From NCBI GenBank assembly GCA_023417065.1, contig JAEZGH010000025.1, positions 62,001-126,000 on the forward strand: 64,000 bases of DNA, written 5' to 3'. Under the pieces are notes generated by a model that saw only the letters and a program-made list of their open reading frames with translations, ran no database searches and was not told the DNA's origin. Made by a program: the position numbers and the translations under genes. The stretch is from Bacteroidota bacterium. Its GTDB lineage: Bacteria; Bacteroidota; Bacteroidia; Cytophagales; Cyclobacteriaceae. Of this stretch, positions 1-9,747 are shown in pieces (within the stretch, counting starts at the first letter, position 1; the number at the start of each line of letters is the position of its first letter).

Positions 1-172
1 GTTTTATACTTTTCCACCCATTCGTTACATCTTTCATCGTTGCGGTAGCCGTTTTCGAATAAACAGGAATGATTTTCAACATTTCCTGAAAAATGGCCGC
101 GAATTGCCTATATGCGCTATTTTGCAGGGAATAAGCAACGATGGCAAAACTGATCCATGAGCTGAAAACAAC

Positions 173-784
173 ATGGTAGCACTCATCACCGGAAGTCTGG
201 TATTAAGCATACTTCACGCCCTGATACCGAATCACTGGCTGCCCGTACTCGCGGTAAGCAGGAAGGAAAACTGGACAATTTCAGAAACCACGTCCGTTAC
301 CCTTGTGTCAGGACTTGCCCATGCTTTGAGTACCGTCATGATCGGATTAATCATTGGGCTTCTCGGGGTTCAACTTGCAGAACACGTCGAGCAATTCACA
401 CATTTCCTGGCACCAGTCATCCTCATCGGGCTGGGAATATTCTACGTCTATCAGCATCACCGGCACCATCATTTTTCGATCGGCTCAGGAGGTACCAGGC
501 TATCCAGAAACCGGATAATTCTCGGCCTCGTCGTGGCGATGTTTTTTTCTCCATGCTTTGAAATCGAAGCCTACTTCCTGATGGCTGGAGCTCATGGATG
601 GTATCAGGTGGTCATTCTTGCCATACTGTATACTGTTGTAACCGTCTCCGGCATGGTGATATGGGTACGACTGGCCTATAAAGGAATATTTCAGCTAAAC
701 TGGCACAGCCTTGAACACAACGCAGGCATCATTACCGGCGTGACGCTGGTCCTGACGGGTATTGTTTCATTTTTCATTCATTAA
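173..784 (+). CDS. NicO/LysE-like polytopic membrane protein, probable metal transporter
   Basis: A 203-residue, very hydrophobic protein with about six predicted membrane segments. The first segment carries an H-A-x-x-P-N-H motif near residues 15-21, resembling the HAxxPDH signature of NicO/RcnA-type nickel and cobalt transporters. A His-rich loop (HHRHHHF) follows the third segment, and a further motif, FFSPCFE, lies near residue 125; these could ligate metal. The stop codon is 4 bases before the ATG of a Zn/Cd-type P1B ATPase, so the two are almost certainly co-transcribed and a role in divalent-metal efflux is inferred. The specific metal cannot be read from the sequence. The start is the ATG at 173. 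Confidence 0.7.
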   Translation: MVALITGSLVLSILHALIPNHWLPVLAVSRKENWTISETTSVTLVSGLAHALSTVMIGLIIGLLGVQLAEHVEQFTHFLAPVILIGLGIFYVYQHHRHHHFSIGSGGTRLSRNRIILGLVVAMFFSPCFEIEAYFLMAGAHGWYQVVILAILYTVVTVSGMVIWVRLAYKGIFQLNWHSLEHNAGIITGVTLVLTGIVSFFIH

Positions 785-788
785 GATT

Positions 789-2741
789 ATGGAAGATCGG
801 GACCATCATAGCGCACACCAGCACAACGTTGCACGCATCGCGGCAGGTTCACATGGCCCAGGTGCAGCAAAGGAAAATATCCTGTGGGTTAACCGTGAAT
901 GGATACTCGCAGGGGTAAGCCTCGTGCTGTTACTCGCAGGCTTATTAATGGATCACGTGCTTCGGCCGGATTGGCTAGAACCTCCCGTCAGACTTATCTG
1001 GTATCTTGTAGCATACCTTCCTGTCGGAACACCAGTCGTTGCCAAAGGAGTGCGCCTTGCGTTCCGTGGTGAAATATTTACTGAATTCTTGCTGATGGGC
1101 ATCGCTACCCTCGGCGCATTCTATATCGGCGAATATCCGGAAGGCGTAGCAGTGATGGTATTTTATGCCATAGGCGAACTGTTCCAGGGCGCCGCCGTGA
1201 CCAGGGCCAAACGGAACATCAAATCACTCCTTGATGTACGTCCGGAAAGGGCCCGGGTATTCAGAGAAGGCAGCTTTACTTCAGTAGATCCCGCCATTGT
1301 TGAGGTAGGCGACGTTATTCAGGTAATGGCTGGTGAACGCGTGCCTCTCGACGGTACAATGATCAGCGAGGGCAGCTCTTTCAACACTTCAGCACTCACA
1401 GGCGAAAGCCGGCCCGCGTCAATCAATAAGGGCGAGCGCGTATTAGCCGGGATGATCAACGAAGACCGCGTAGCCGAGCTTCAGGTTGAAAAAAGATACA
1501 ATGAAAGTTCGCTCGCGCGAATCCTTACCCTCGTCGAACGTGCGCAGGGCAGAAAAGCCAAAACAGAATTGTTCATTCGCCGATTCGCCCGCGCGTATAC
1601 GCCAATTGTGGTTTTCCTTGCTATCGGACTTACATTCATTCCATATTTCTTCGTTGAGAATTATGAATTCGAAGAATGGCTGTATCGCGCATTGATCTTT
1701 CTTGTGATTTCATGCCCCTGCGCACTCGTCATAGCCATTCCGTTGGGGTACTTTGGTGGAATCGGCGCCGGCTCACGCAATGGAATACTTTTTAAAGGAT
1801 CCAGCTACCTCGACAGGATGACACGCATTGGAACTGTGGTAATGGATAAGACCGGAACCCTGACCAAAGGCACGTTTGTCGTACAGAAAGTAATTAGCCA
1901 AACACCCATCAACGATTGGCTGCCTCTGGTTTCGGCGCTCGAAGCTCATTCGAGCCACCCTACCGCAAAAGCTATAGTTCAACACGTCGGGAATCGCGCT
2001 CACACACTGCCGGTGCGGGACGTAGAAGAAATAAGAGGTGCTGGTATCCGCGGTACCGTCGATGGGAAGAATGTTATTGCAGGAAATCTTCGCATGATGG
2101 AACGGAATAACATTCGTATTGATCCGAAGTTCTCTGCAGAAGCCGGAACAATCGTCTACGTCGCTATCGACAACCTTTTTGCCGGAGCACTTGTGATTGC
2201 AGATGAAATCAAACCCGATGCAAAGGAAGCTGTTGACAAGTTGCGCCGCCAGAACATAAGGATCATTATGCTTAGCGGTGACCGCCAGGACGTGGTAAGT
2301 AACGTAGCAAGAACACTTGACATTGATGAAGCTTACGGCGACCTTCTACCGGAAGACAAAGTGGCGAAGTTTGAAGCAATCAAAAAAAATAAGAAAGACG
2401 CGGTGGCTTTCGTCGGCGATGGCATTAATGACGCCCCCGTACTCGCCCTGAGTGACGTAGGTATTGCGATGGGCGGATTGGGGAGCGATGCCGCAATAGA
2501 AACCGCTGACGTTGTTATCCAGACAGACCAGCCGTCCAAGATTGTTACTGCCATCCAAATCGGGAAAGCGACAAACGCCATTGTCTGGCAAAACATCACG
2601 TTTGCTTTCGGTGTTAAGCTGATCGTGATGATCGCAGGCGCGTGGGGCGTTGCTTCCCTGTGGGAAGCCGTATTCGCAGATGTAGGGGTAGCGTTGCTTG
2701 CTATTCTGAACGCTATACGTATTCAGCGAAAAAAATTCTGA
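789..2741 (+). CDS. Heavy-metal translocating P-type ATPase (P1B-2, Zn/Cd/Pb type)
   Basis: A cation-pumping ATPase expected to expel Zn2+, Cd2+ or Pb2+ across the inner membrane. With the ATG at 789 it has 650 residues. Visible motifs are TGES near residue 204, the membrane CPC at 309-311, the phosphorylated Asp in DKTGTLT near 353, the SHP motif, and GDGINDAP near 543. The last membrane pair keeps the Lys (FGVK) and Asp (FADVG) typical of the Zn/Cd subgroup. There is no N-terminal HMA domain with CxxC; instead the first 25 residues are His-rich (DHHSAHQH). An in-frame ATG at 762 lies inside the upstream gene and is less likely. It forms an operon with the preceding NicO-like protein. Confidence 0.93.
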   Translation: MEDRDHHSAHQHNVARIAAGSHGPGAAKENILWVNREWILAGVSLVLLLAGLLMDHVLRPDWLEPPVRLIWYLVAYLPVGTPVVAKGVRLAFRGEIFTEFLLMGIATLGAFYIGEYPEGVAVMVFYAIGELFQGAAVTRAKRNIKSLLDVRPERARVFREGSFTSVDPAIVEVGDVIQVMAGERVPLDGTMISEGSSFNTSALTGESRPASINKGERVLAGMINEDRVAELQVEKRYNESSLARILTLVERAQGRKAKTELFIRRFARAYTPIVVFLAIGLTFIPYFFVENYEFEEWLYRALIFLVISCPCALVIAIPLGYFGGIGAGSRNGILFKGSSYLDRMTRIGTVVMDKTGTLTKGTFVVQKVISQTPINDWLPLVSALEAHSSHPTAKAIVQHVGNRAHTLPVRDVEEIRGAGIRGTVDGKNVIAGNLRMMERNNIRIDPKFSAEAGTIVYVAIDNLFAGALVIADEIKPDAKEAVDKLRRQNIRIIMLSGDRQDVVSNVARTLDIDEAYGDLLPEDKVAKFEAIKKNKKDAVAFVGDGINDAPVLALSDVGIAMGGLGSDAAIETADVVIQTDQPSKIVTAIQIGKATNAIVWQNITFAFGVKLIVMIAGAWGVASLWEAVFADVGVALLAILNAIRIQRKKF

Positions 2742-2940
2742 TTCAGCTCTTTCATCAATTCATTATCAAAGGTGCAATCACATCGAATAAGCAGTCTTTT
2801 GTAGAATTCCCGAAACACGTTACCCGCCGCCTCACTGTGACTCTTAAATAAAAAGGAAGTAGACTGGCGCGACATTTTTTATTTTCTCCCACATCCCGGT
2901 GTCTGACTCCGGATGCCTCACCACAAAACACCCGCTAATT

Positions 2941-5160
2941 ATGAAAGACAACTTGAAGAACGCACCCAATGATGATCACACTCGCCGGGTACACGAAGAC
3001 AGTAAGAATGATCAAATGGAAAATGCCCGGGGCGATGGCGCCGGACAATACATGACCACCGACCAGGGTGTTCGTGTTAATCATACCGACGATTCGCTAA
3101 AAGCCGGCACCCGTGGTGCTACGCTGATGGAAGATTTTCACTTCCGCGAGAAAATCACCGCACTTGATCACGAGTCTATTCCGGAACGCGTTGTGCATGC
3201 ACGAGGATCCGGAGCTCACGGGTACTTCCAACCCTATGAGTCTATGAAAGAATATACAAGGGCCGCGTTTCTTCAGGATCCTTCCGTTAGAACACCCGTC
3301 TTCGTACGATTCTCAACAGTTGTCGGATCACGAGGTTCAGCGGATACTGTCCGCGATGTAAGAGGATTTGCCACCAAGTTTTATACCTCCGAAGGCAATT
3401 ATGATCTCGTCGGAAACAACATTCCTGTATTTTTCATTCAGGATGCTATCAAGTTTCTTGACCTGGTTCACTCCATTAAACCCGAACCCGACCATGAAAT
3501 GCCCCAGGCATCGGCGGCACACGATACGTTCTGGGATTTTGCATCGCTCATGCCGGAGTCAGCACACATGCTGATGTGGATTCTGTCCGACCGGGCAATA
3601 CCGCGAAGTTTCCGCATGATGGAAGGCTTCGGTGTACACACCTTCCGGTTTGTCAACGAGGCCGGCAAGGGCAGGTTTGTTAAACTTCACTGGAGACCAA
3701 CACTAGGGACATATTCGCTTGTCTGGGACGAAGCGCAGAAGCTTGCCGGCAAAGATCCCGACTGGTTGCGACGTGATCTTTGGGAAGCTATAGAAAATGG
3801 CAGCTTTCCTGAATTTGAATTGTCAGCGCAAATTGTGGAAGAAGAAGATGAACACAGCTTCGCCTTCGACTTGCTGGATCCCACGAAAATAATCCCCGAA
3901 GAAATCGTCGCTCTGAAACCAATTGGTAAAATGGTCCTTAATCGCAATCCCGATAATTTCTTTGCCGAAACGGAACAAGTCGCCTTTCACCCGGCGAACG
4001 TAGTACCGGGAATCGACTTTACCAACGACCCCTTGTTACAGGGACGACTATTTAGTTACCTGGATACTCAAATAAACCGGTTCCACAGTAAAAACTTTCA
4101 TGAGCTCCCGATAAACAGCCCGGTAGTTCCGGTACACAACCAGCAGGGTGCAGGCTTTATGAGAAGGACAATCAACAAAGGCAAAGCGAACTACTCGCCT
4201 AACTCCCTTAGCGGTGGTTGTCCTATGATGGCGCCTGAAAAGATGGGCGGATATGTCCACTACGCCGAACGTGTGGACGGAAATAAAATTCGCGAACGCA
4301 GTGAAAGTTTTAAAGATCACTTCTCACAGGCGACGCTCTTCTGGAACAGCATGTCGGAAGTTGAAAAGAAACACATTATAGAGGCAGCTCATTTTGAATT
4401 GGGAAAGGTAGAATCAAAAGAAGTGCGCACCCGGCTTATCCACGACATTTTCAATAACGTCAATCATGAATTCGCGGCCGCCGTTGCAAAGGGCGTAGGT
4501 GTAGAACCACCCGCCAACCCGGCCGTCAGTAAAATAAAAGACCTCGCTGAAAAAGTTGGAACCAAAGTCTCGAATGCACTGAAGAAGGGCAAAACCATTG
4601 ATGACTCACCGGCACTCAGCATCGAACGAAAAGCACAAGCAAAGTCAGTTAAGAGCAGAAAGGTGGCCATCTTACTTGACAAAGGATTTGACTACGAGGA
4701 GTTCGAAAGTGTTCGGCAGGTTTTGTTAGGTCAGGGTGCCGGCGTGAAGGTAGTATCAATGTTTCGCGGGATGATTAGAAGCAGTAACGGAACAGAAGTC
4801 GAAGCTGATAAAAGCCATATAACCACAGCATCGATAATGTTTGATGCGGTGTATATCCCTGGAGGGAAGCACGCTGAAGTCCTTATGAAGCAGGGCGACG
4901 CATTGCATTTTATTAATGAAGCCTTCAAGCATTGTAAGCCAGTAGGTGCTGTTGGCGACGGAATCCGGCTTCTCGAGGCCTCGAGTATTTCCGGGGTAGA
5001 ACTCTCAGATGATGCAAGGGTTATGGATGACGAAGGCGTCGTAACCCTGAAACACACGTCGGACGCGGCCATGATGGGGGATTTCGTCAAGGCATTTGTC
5101 AAAGCGATTCAACAGCACCGACATTGGATGCGCGAAGCAAAAGTCATGGTACCGGCGTAA
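2941..5160 (+). CDS. katE: Large-subunit catalase, HPII/KatE type, with C-terminal DJ-1/PfpI-like domain
   Basis: A haem catalase that dismutates hydrogen peroxide. From the ATG at 2941 it is 739 residues, matching the large clade 2 catalases. The distal His lies in VHARGSGAHG (about residue 86), the distal Asn in GNNIPVFF (about 160), and the proximal haem-ligating Tyr in RLFSYLDTQ (about 373). From about residue 573 (KVAILLDKGFDYEEFE) it continues into a flavodoxin-like DJ-1/PfpI domain, as in E. coli HPII. The reading frame stays open further upstream (to 2899), but the ATG at 2941 fits the family N-terminus. The gene stands alone and converges with a small minus-strand gene across a shared hairpin. 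Confidence 0.95.
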   Translation: MKDNLKNAPNDDHTRRVHEDSKNDQMENARGDGAGQYMTTDQGVRVNHTDDSLKAGTRGATLMEDFHFREKITALDHESIPERVVHARGSGAHGYFQPYESMKEYTRAAFLQDPSVRTPVFVRFSTVVGSRGSADTVRDVRGFATKFYTSEGNYDLVGNNIPVFFIQDAIKFLDLVHSIKPEPDHEMPQASAAHDTFWDFASLMPESAHMLMWILSDRAIPRSFRMMEGFGVHTFRFVNEAGKGRFVKLHWRPTLGTYSLVWDEAQKLAGKDPDWLRRDLWEAIENGSFPEFELSAQIVEEEDEHSFAFDLLDPTKIIPEEIVALKPIGKMVLNRNPDNFFAETEQVAFHPANVVPGIDFTNDPLLQGRLFSYLDTQINRFHSKNFHELPINSPVVPVHNQQGAGFMRRTINKGKANYSPNSLSGGCPMMAPEKMGGYVHYAERVDGNKIRERSESFKDHFSQATLFWNSMSEVEKKHIIEAAHFELGKVESKEVRTRLIHDIFNNVNHEFAAAVAKGVGVEPPANPAVSKIKDLAEKVGTKVSNALKKGKTIDDSPALSIERKAQAKSVKSRKVAILLDKGFDYEEFESVRQVLLGQGAGVKVVSMFRGMIRSSNGTEVEADKSHITTASIMFDAVYIPGGKHAEVLMKQGDALHFINEAFKHCKPVGAVGDGIRLLEASSISGVELSDDARVMDDEGVVTLKHTSDAAMMGDFVKAFVKAIQQHRHWMREAKVMVPA

Positions 5161-5168
5161 ATACAATT

Positions 5169-5194
5169 GGAGAGGCCATTAAAACAGCCTCTCC
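5169..5194. terminator. Bidirectional hairpin between convergent genes
   Basis: A perfect 8-bp stem, GGAGAGGC with GCCTCTCC, and a 10-base loop. It starts 8 bases after the catalase stop and precedes the end of the convergent gene. The T-tracts are weak on both sides, so it is a probable but not a textbook Rho-independent terminator. Confidence 0.55.
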
Positions 5195-5234
5195 TGACTT
5201 CCCACATCCAATCTATGCTTACGTAAAACAGATA

Positions 5235-5693
5235 CTAATTTGAAGGAGCGTCGCGACGCAACACATAACGTGTGATAAAAATACCGTTGCCATCATTAGT
5301 ACCTGAATCACTCTCAACACCACTTGTTACAAACACCAGGGTCCACCCCTCTTTTGCAAGCTCGGTGAGCTTTGACGCAACAACTGCGTCATTGGATGCA
5401 ATGTTCTGAAAATTTATCCCCACCGCGCTATAGAAGTTCAGCAACTTTGTTTCTTCAAAGTGATCAATCTTCACTTCGTCACGTTTGACATCTCCTTGAG
5501 ATGATTTTTTACCATCCGTGCGGGCTGTAGTAAGCGATTTGTAATCCGCAGCTGTTTGGGGATCTACCATTCTTGACCGACCAATTCCCATTGGCACAAT
5601 CGATTCGACGGTAGTAACAATTTTGTATTCCTGGGCAAAAGAGCCAATGATGGCAAAGACAACCAGTGCCGTGCTGAGAATTGCTTGTTTCAT
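5235..5693 (-). CDS. Small secreted protein of unknown function
   Basis: A 152-residue protein with a clear N-terminal signal peptide (MKQAILSTALVVFAIIGSFAQ, cleavage probably after residue 20). The mature C-terminal half has the pattern LTELAKEGWTLVFVTSG followed by FITRYVLRR, which recalls DUF4177-type small alpha/beta proteins (LNxxGxxGWxLV...RYxLxR). I do not recognise a specific function. It is monocistronic, convergent with katE, and its product is expected in the periplasm or outside the cell. Confidence 0.7.
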   Translation of the reverse strand: MKQAILSTALVVFAIIGSFAQEYKIVTTVESIVPMGIGRSRMVDPQTAADYKSLTTARTDGKKSSQGDVKRDEVKIDHFEETKLLNFYSAVGINFQNIASNDAVVASKLTELAKEGWTLVFVTSGVESDSGTNDGNGIFITRYVLRRDAPSN

Positions 5694-5903
5694 GAAAGGG
5701 AGGTTTTGAAGAATCTGAATTAAAACATGTCGGTATACGCAAGCGCAGAAGAAATGGTTGCTGCTTTTTTCAAGGATATTTTAATCCATACTCGAGAAGT
5801 TCCTCCGAGCAATCAGCAGACCGCATGAAAAAAAATCCAAGGCTCCGTTCCAACCATTTTTATTTACATATAGTCTAAACCGTTGCTATGACCCTTAGCC
5901 AAG

Positions 5904-6695
5904 ATGAATAACCTACGATTAGTCCTCCTTGTCTTAGTAATAATCCCACTCTCTTCGTGCGACGACGATGACACCAAACCTGCCGGAAAAATCTTTCCGG
6001 TCCGAATGGAAACGCCCGACTATCATAGGGAACTGATCTTTGATACCAATGACCGGCTGAGTGCGGTTCGAATGATCAGCTTCTTTCCGGATGATGACCC
6101 GAGAGAATCGATCATAAAATTTTATTATGATACTGGTGAACGTATAGACAGTTCGTCCGCGCCAGGTCACAATATTAAATACACCTACGAAGCGGAGCTG
6201 CTCACACGGAGCGATGAATACATCGACGAATTACACGCGCATTATCACACGTTCGAATACGATGCGCGCAAACGCATTTCACAAACCTTGTCATGGCAAT
6301 ACTTTGTCGATCAAAGCGAATGGGTCCCACGCCAGAAAAGCACTTACTCATACGACAGTAATGACAACCTCATTGAAAACACCCTCTATTACTACAATAG
6401 TGGCACCGCGAATTTTGAACTACTTGCCAGGTTTTTATACAGTGATTACGATAACGCTGAAAGCTTCGATCGACATTTCAGTATCGCTCCTTTCAATCCG
6501 ATGTTTAAGATAAGGAGAAACAACCCCGGCAAAATGGAAGTACAAAACAGGCATGGTAACACGACTGCAGTTGAAGTTTACAGTTATGTATATCACAACT
6601 CCGGACTCCCCGAGCGCTGTACTACCTCCGTGACATTCCCTTTCAACGGTGAGACCGGTTCGTATGAAACGAAGTTCATCTACGAGGTTCGATAA
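5904..6695 (+). CDS. Putative lipoprotein with YD-repeat-like pattern
   Basis: A 263-residue protein beginning with a lipoprotein signal peptide and lipobox (PLSSCDDDD), so it is probably anchored to the outer membrane. The mature part contains repeated short strands of the type FEYDARKRI and YSYDSNDNLIE, similar to the YD-type strand repeats seen in RHS-like and DUF4595-type Bacteroidota lipoproteins. No catalytic motif is visible and no function is assigned. It is followed at 99 bases by the GH15 gene on the same strand, without a clear functional link. Confidence 0.7.
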   Translation: MNNLRLVLLVLVIIPLSSCDDDDTKPAGKIFPVRMETPDYHRELIFDTNDRLSAVRMISFFPDDDPRESIIKFYYDTGERIDSSSAPGHNIKYTYEAELLTRSDEYIDELHAHYHTFEYDARKRISQTLSWQYFVDQSEWVPRQKSTYSYDSNDNLIENTLYYYNSGTANFELLARFLYSDYDNAESFDRHFSIAPFNPMFKIRRNNPGKMEVQNRHGNTTAVEVYSYVYHNSGLPERCTTSVTFPFNGETGSYETKFIYEVR

Positions 6696-6794
6696 CACGG
6701 AACAGTCAATATCGCGTTACACTGCTCCCGGCAGAGATTTCCTTCCGGTATGCTGGCACGGTCATTTATATTCTCCAAGATATAATCCCCATCC

Positions 6795-8627
6795 ATGCAG
6801 CGCATTTCTGACTATCAGCCAATCGAAAACTACGGCGTTATCGGCGACTTAAACACCGTGGCGCTCGTGGGGCTCAATGGCTCTATTGACTTCATGTGTT
6901 TCCCCAACTTCGACTCCCCCAGCATTTTTGCGGCCCTTCTCGACAAGTCCAAAGGCGGTTTTTTCCGAATTGCCACGGCGCGGGAAGACATCAAACAAAA
7001 GCAGCTCTATTTGCCTGAGACTAACGTGCTGCTAACTCGCTTTCTCGGACAGGAGGGAATCGCAGAAGTTACGGATTTTATGCCTGTCGAACTCATGGAT
7101 GTGGGGAAGGAACTCGTTCGGATGGCTACCTGCGTTCATGGCTCTGTTGAACTAAGTATGGAATGTTGTCCACGATTCAATTATAGTCGCACAGCACACG
7201 GCGTTCAAAAACTCAGCGACAAAGAGTACCTGCTGATAAGTGAAGAGGACAACCCGGTCAAGCTCAGATTCGCGGCCACTGTCCCCGTCGAAGTCGACGG
7301 ATCGGATCTGACTGCGCGCTTCACCTTGAACACCGGTGAGAGGGCAATATTCATGCTTGAGGACGTAACCAGTGCTGAATCACGCAATGTCAATCTTGCA
7401 GAGTTCGCAAAAGAGTCCCTGTATGAAACTATCAACTATTGGAAGAAATGGGTTTCTCAAAGCCACTACCGTGGCCGATGGATGGAGATGGTTTACCGTT
7501 CTGCGCTTGTATTGAAGCTTATGACGTCCCGTCAATACGGATCCATTGTAGCCGCCCCAACCTTCGGACTTCCGGAGGAAATCGGCGGTGGGCGAAACTG
7601 GGATTATCGCTACACCTGGATACGCGACGCATCCTTTACCGTTTACGCTCTTCTCAAGTTAGGATTCAGAAGAGAAACACATGAATTCATCAAATGGGTT
7701 GAGGAACGCTGTAATGATATCGGTGAAGCTGGCAGTCTTCGCCTGATGTACACCCTCGACGGAAAGCTGGACATCTTTGAAAAGGAACTCCCACATTTCG
7801 AAGGCTATCGCAATTCCAAACCCGTGCGAATAGGCAACGGCGCCTATGACCAGGTCCAGCTTGACATCTACGGCGAGCTGCTCGACGCGGTTTACCTTTA
7901 CGACAAACATGTGGAAGCCATTTCGTATGATTTCTGGAATAACATCATGCGCCAAGTAGATTGGGTTTGCGACAACTGGGCAACCGAAGACGAAGGGATC
8001 TGGGAAGTTCGCGGCGGCAAGAAGGAATTCCTTTATTCACGACTTCTCTGCTGGGTGGCAATCGATCGCGGTCTCAAGATTGCCGATGCGCATTCTTACC
8101 CGCGGCCACAACGGTGGCGGGATGAAAGAGACAAGATCTTCAATTCTATCCATCAAGACTTTTGGAACGAGGAGTTGCAGGCGTTCGTACAATACAAAGG
8201 TGCACGTACGGTGGATGCCGCCACACTTCTCATGCCGCTGATTCGCTTCATTGGGCCAACCGATCCAAGATGGTTGTCGACGTTGGCCCGCATTGAAAAA
8301 GAACTCGTATCAGATTCCCTTGTTTACCGCTACAGGAATGACGAAAAATTCGACGGCCTTGACGGTGGCGAAGGAACGTTTTCCATGTGCACATTCTGGT
8401 ATGTCGAATGCCTCGCCAAGGCTGGCCAGTTGAACAAGGCAAGACTTGTGTTTGAAAAAATGATGGGCTATGCAAATCACGTCGGGCTATACGCCGAAAT
8501 GCTCGGCCTGCAGGGCGACCATTTGGGAAACTTTCCACAGGCTTTTACACATCTCGCATTGATAAGCGCGGCACTTTCACTTGAGAAGTTGTCAAACGAC
8601 CCGCAGCGGGAATCCACGCTTTTGTAG
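6795..8627 (+). CDS. Glycoside hydrolase family 15 protein (glucoamylase/trehalase-like)
   Basis: A 610-residue cytoplasmic protein (no signal peptide) with the two-part GH15 layout: an N-terminal beta-sandwich beginning ISDYQPIENYGVIGDL, followed by an (alpha/alpha)6 barrel. The likely acid lies in EGIWEVRGG (Glu about 404) and the base in GGEGTFSMCTFW (Glu about 526). Family members cleave terminal alpha-glucosidic bonds in glucans or trehalose; the substrate cannot be fixed from sequence, and absence of a secretion signal favours an internal substrate such as trehalose or storage glucan. It ends 8 bases before the stop of the convergent CNNM-type gene. Confidence 0.9.
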   Translation: MQRISDYQPIENYGVIGDLNTVALVGLNGSIDFMCFPNFDSPSIFAALLDKSKGGFFRIATAREDIKQKQLYLPETNVLLTRFLGQEGIAEVTDFMPVELMDVGKELVRMATCVHGSVELSMECCPRFNYSRTAHGVQKLSDKEYLLISEEDNPVKLRFAATVPVEVDGSDLTARFTLNTGERAIFMLEDVTSAESRNVNLAEFAKESLYETINYWKKWVSQSHYRGRWMEMVYRSALVLKLMTSRQYGSIVAAPTFGLPEEIGGGRNWDYRYTWIRDASFTVYALLKLGFRRETHEFIKWVEERCNDIGEAGSLRLMYTLDGKLDIFEKELPHFEGYRNSKPVRIGNGAYDQVQLDIYGELLDAVYLYDKHVEAISYDFWNNIMRQVDWVCDNWATEDEGIWEVRGGKKEFLYSRLLCWVAIDRGLKIADAHSYPRPQRWRDERDKIFNSIHQDFWNEELQAFVQYKGARTVDAATLLMPLIRFIGPTDPRWLSTLARIEKELVSDSLVYRYRNDEKFDGLDGGEGTFSMCTFWYVECLAKAGQLNKARLVFEKMMGYANHVGLYAEMLGLQGDHLGNFPQAFTHLALISAALSLEKLSNDPQRESTLL

Positions 8628-8635
8628 ACTTAACA

Positions 8636-9610
8636 TCAGTCAAACTCGTCGCGAATATCTCCCACCACTTCCTCCACCAGGTCCTCCAATGTAAGCATAC
8701 CGATGTTCTTTCCGTCGTGATCACGGACGATAGCAAGGTGATTCTTTCTCAAGATAAACTGCCTCAGAAGTGCAGCTACCGTCATATCTTTATTAACAAA
8801 TAACAATGGGCGGATGAACTTCGTCAGGCCATCTTTTAATAGTTCCTCTTTCTGCAGCGAGATCTCTTTTAAGTTAAGGTATCCGATCAAATCCTGCGGC
8901 GATTGCGTCCGGCTTACCGGATACCTCGTGTGAAGATATTTTTCAGCAATAGCGTAATATTCGTCATAGCTGATATTCTCCGGAATAAATATCAAACGAT
9001 CTATCGGCAGCATAATTTCCTCCAGCGTTCGACGTCTTAATGCAGAGGTCTGAATAATGATTTTCTCCTGCTCGCGGTCGATCACATTCTGTAGTTGAGC
9101 CGCCCGGGCGATCGTGTGAATATCATCTACCGAGTACGATGTTGTCCTTTTGGATCCGCCAGTCAGCAGATTCGAAAATTTTTCCGTTATCCAGACAACC
9201 GGAAAAAGAACTTTTATTGAATAATAAAGTGGCTTCGCGATAACCGGCGCCAGACGATCGGCATGAGCAACCCCCAAAACTTTCGGAAATATTTCGGTGA
9301 AGAAAAGTATTATGAAGGTAAAGACAACCGAGAATATCCACAGGCTTTCACCTCCATACAAATCTCCAAATGCATTTCCGGCAACTGTTGATCCGCCCGT
9401 ATGCGCAATTGTATTCAGAATTAAAATTGCGGATATCGGTCTGTTGATATTCATATTCAATTTACTGAGCACCTTTGCATATGTTATCCCTTTATTCTTA
9501 TCGGTTTCAATTTTAACGGAGTTCACGCTGAGCAGCACCGCTTCTGAAAGCGAACACAACAAGGACACCACTACTGCAAGAAAGGAACTGACAATCAAAG
9601 TCGTCATCAT
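8636..9610 (-). CDS. CNNM/DUF21 membrane protein with CBS pair
   Basis: A 324-residue protein. The first about 180 residues form a DUF21 (CNNM transmembrane) domain with several hydrophobic segments and the conserved start LCSLSEAVLLS. Residues about 195-324 form two CBS motifs (EEIMLPIDRLIFIP and LAIVRDHDGKNIGMLTLEDLVEEVVGDIRDE). The C-terminal CorC_HlyC domain is absent, so the protein is shorter than the other copy at 11.3 kb. Family members are linked to Mg2+ and other divalent-ion export; the older hemolysin name is not functionally meaningful. It is transcribed divergently from the LigD-like gene. Confidence 0.87.
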   Translation of the reverse strand: MMTTLIVSSFLAVVVSLLCSLSEAVLLSVNSVKIETDKNKGITYAKVLSKLNMNINRPISAILILNTIAHTGGSTVAGNAFGDLYGGESLWIFSVVFTFIILFFTEIFPKVLGVAHADRLAPVIAKPLYYSIKVLFPVVWITEKFSNLLTGGSKRTTSYSVDDIHTIARAAQLQNVIDREQEKIIIQTSALRRRTLEEIMLPIDRLIFIPENISYDEYYAIAEKYLHTRYPVSRTQSPQDLIGYLNLKEISLQKEELLKDGLTKFIRPLLFVNKDMTVAALLRQFILRKNHLAIVRDHDGKNIGMLTLEDLVEEVVGDIRDEFD

Positions 9611-9747
9611 AAAGTTTTGATATTAAAACAGCACACATTCATACCGGCTCAAAAATACCAAGAATAATTGTGTATTTACCAGTACGGAGCGTCCAACGGG
9701 AGGTACCTGCGCCATGAGGATTTTTGTTATCTTTGGCTACCCGAACT

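Noticed and set aside
3..155. Open plus-strand frame from the window edge to a TGA at 153-155
   Set aside because: It could be the end of an upstream gene, but the sequence shows no recognisable motif and no family match, so it is not listed as a gene.
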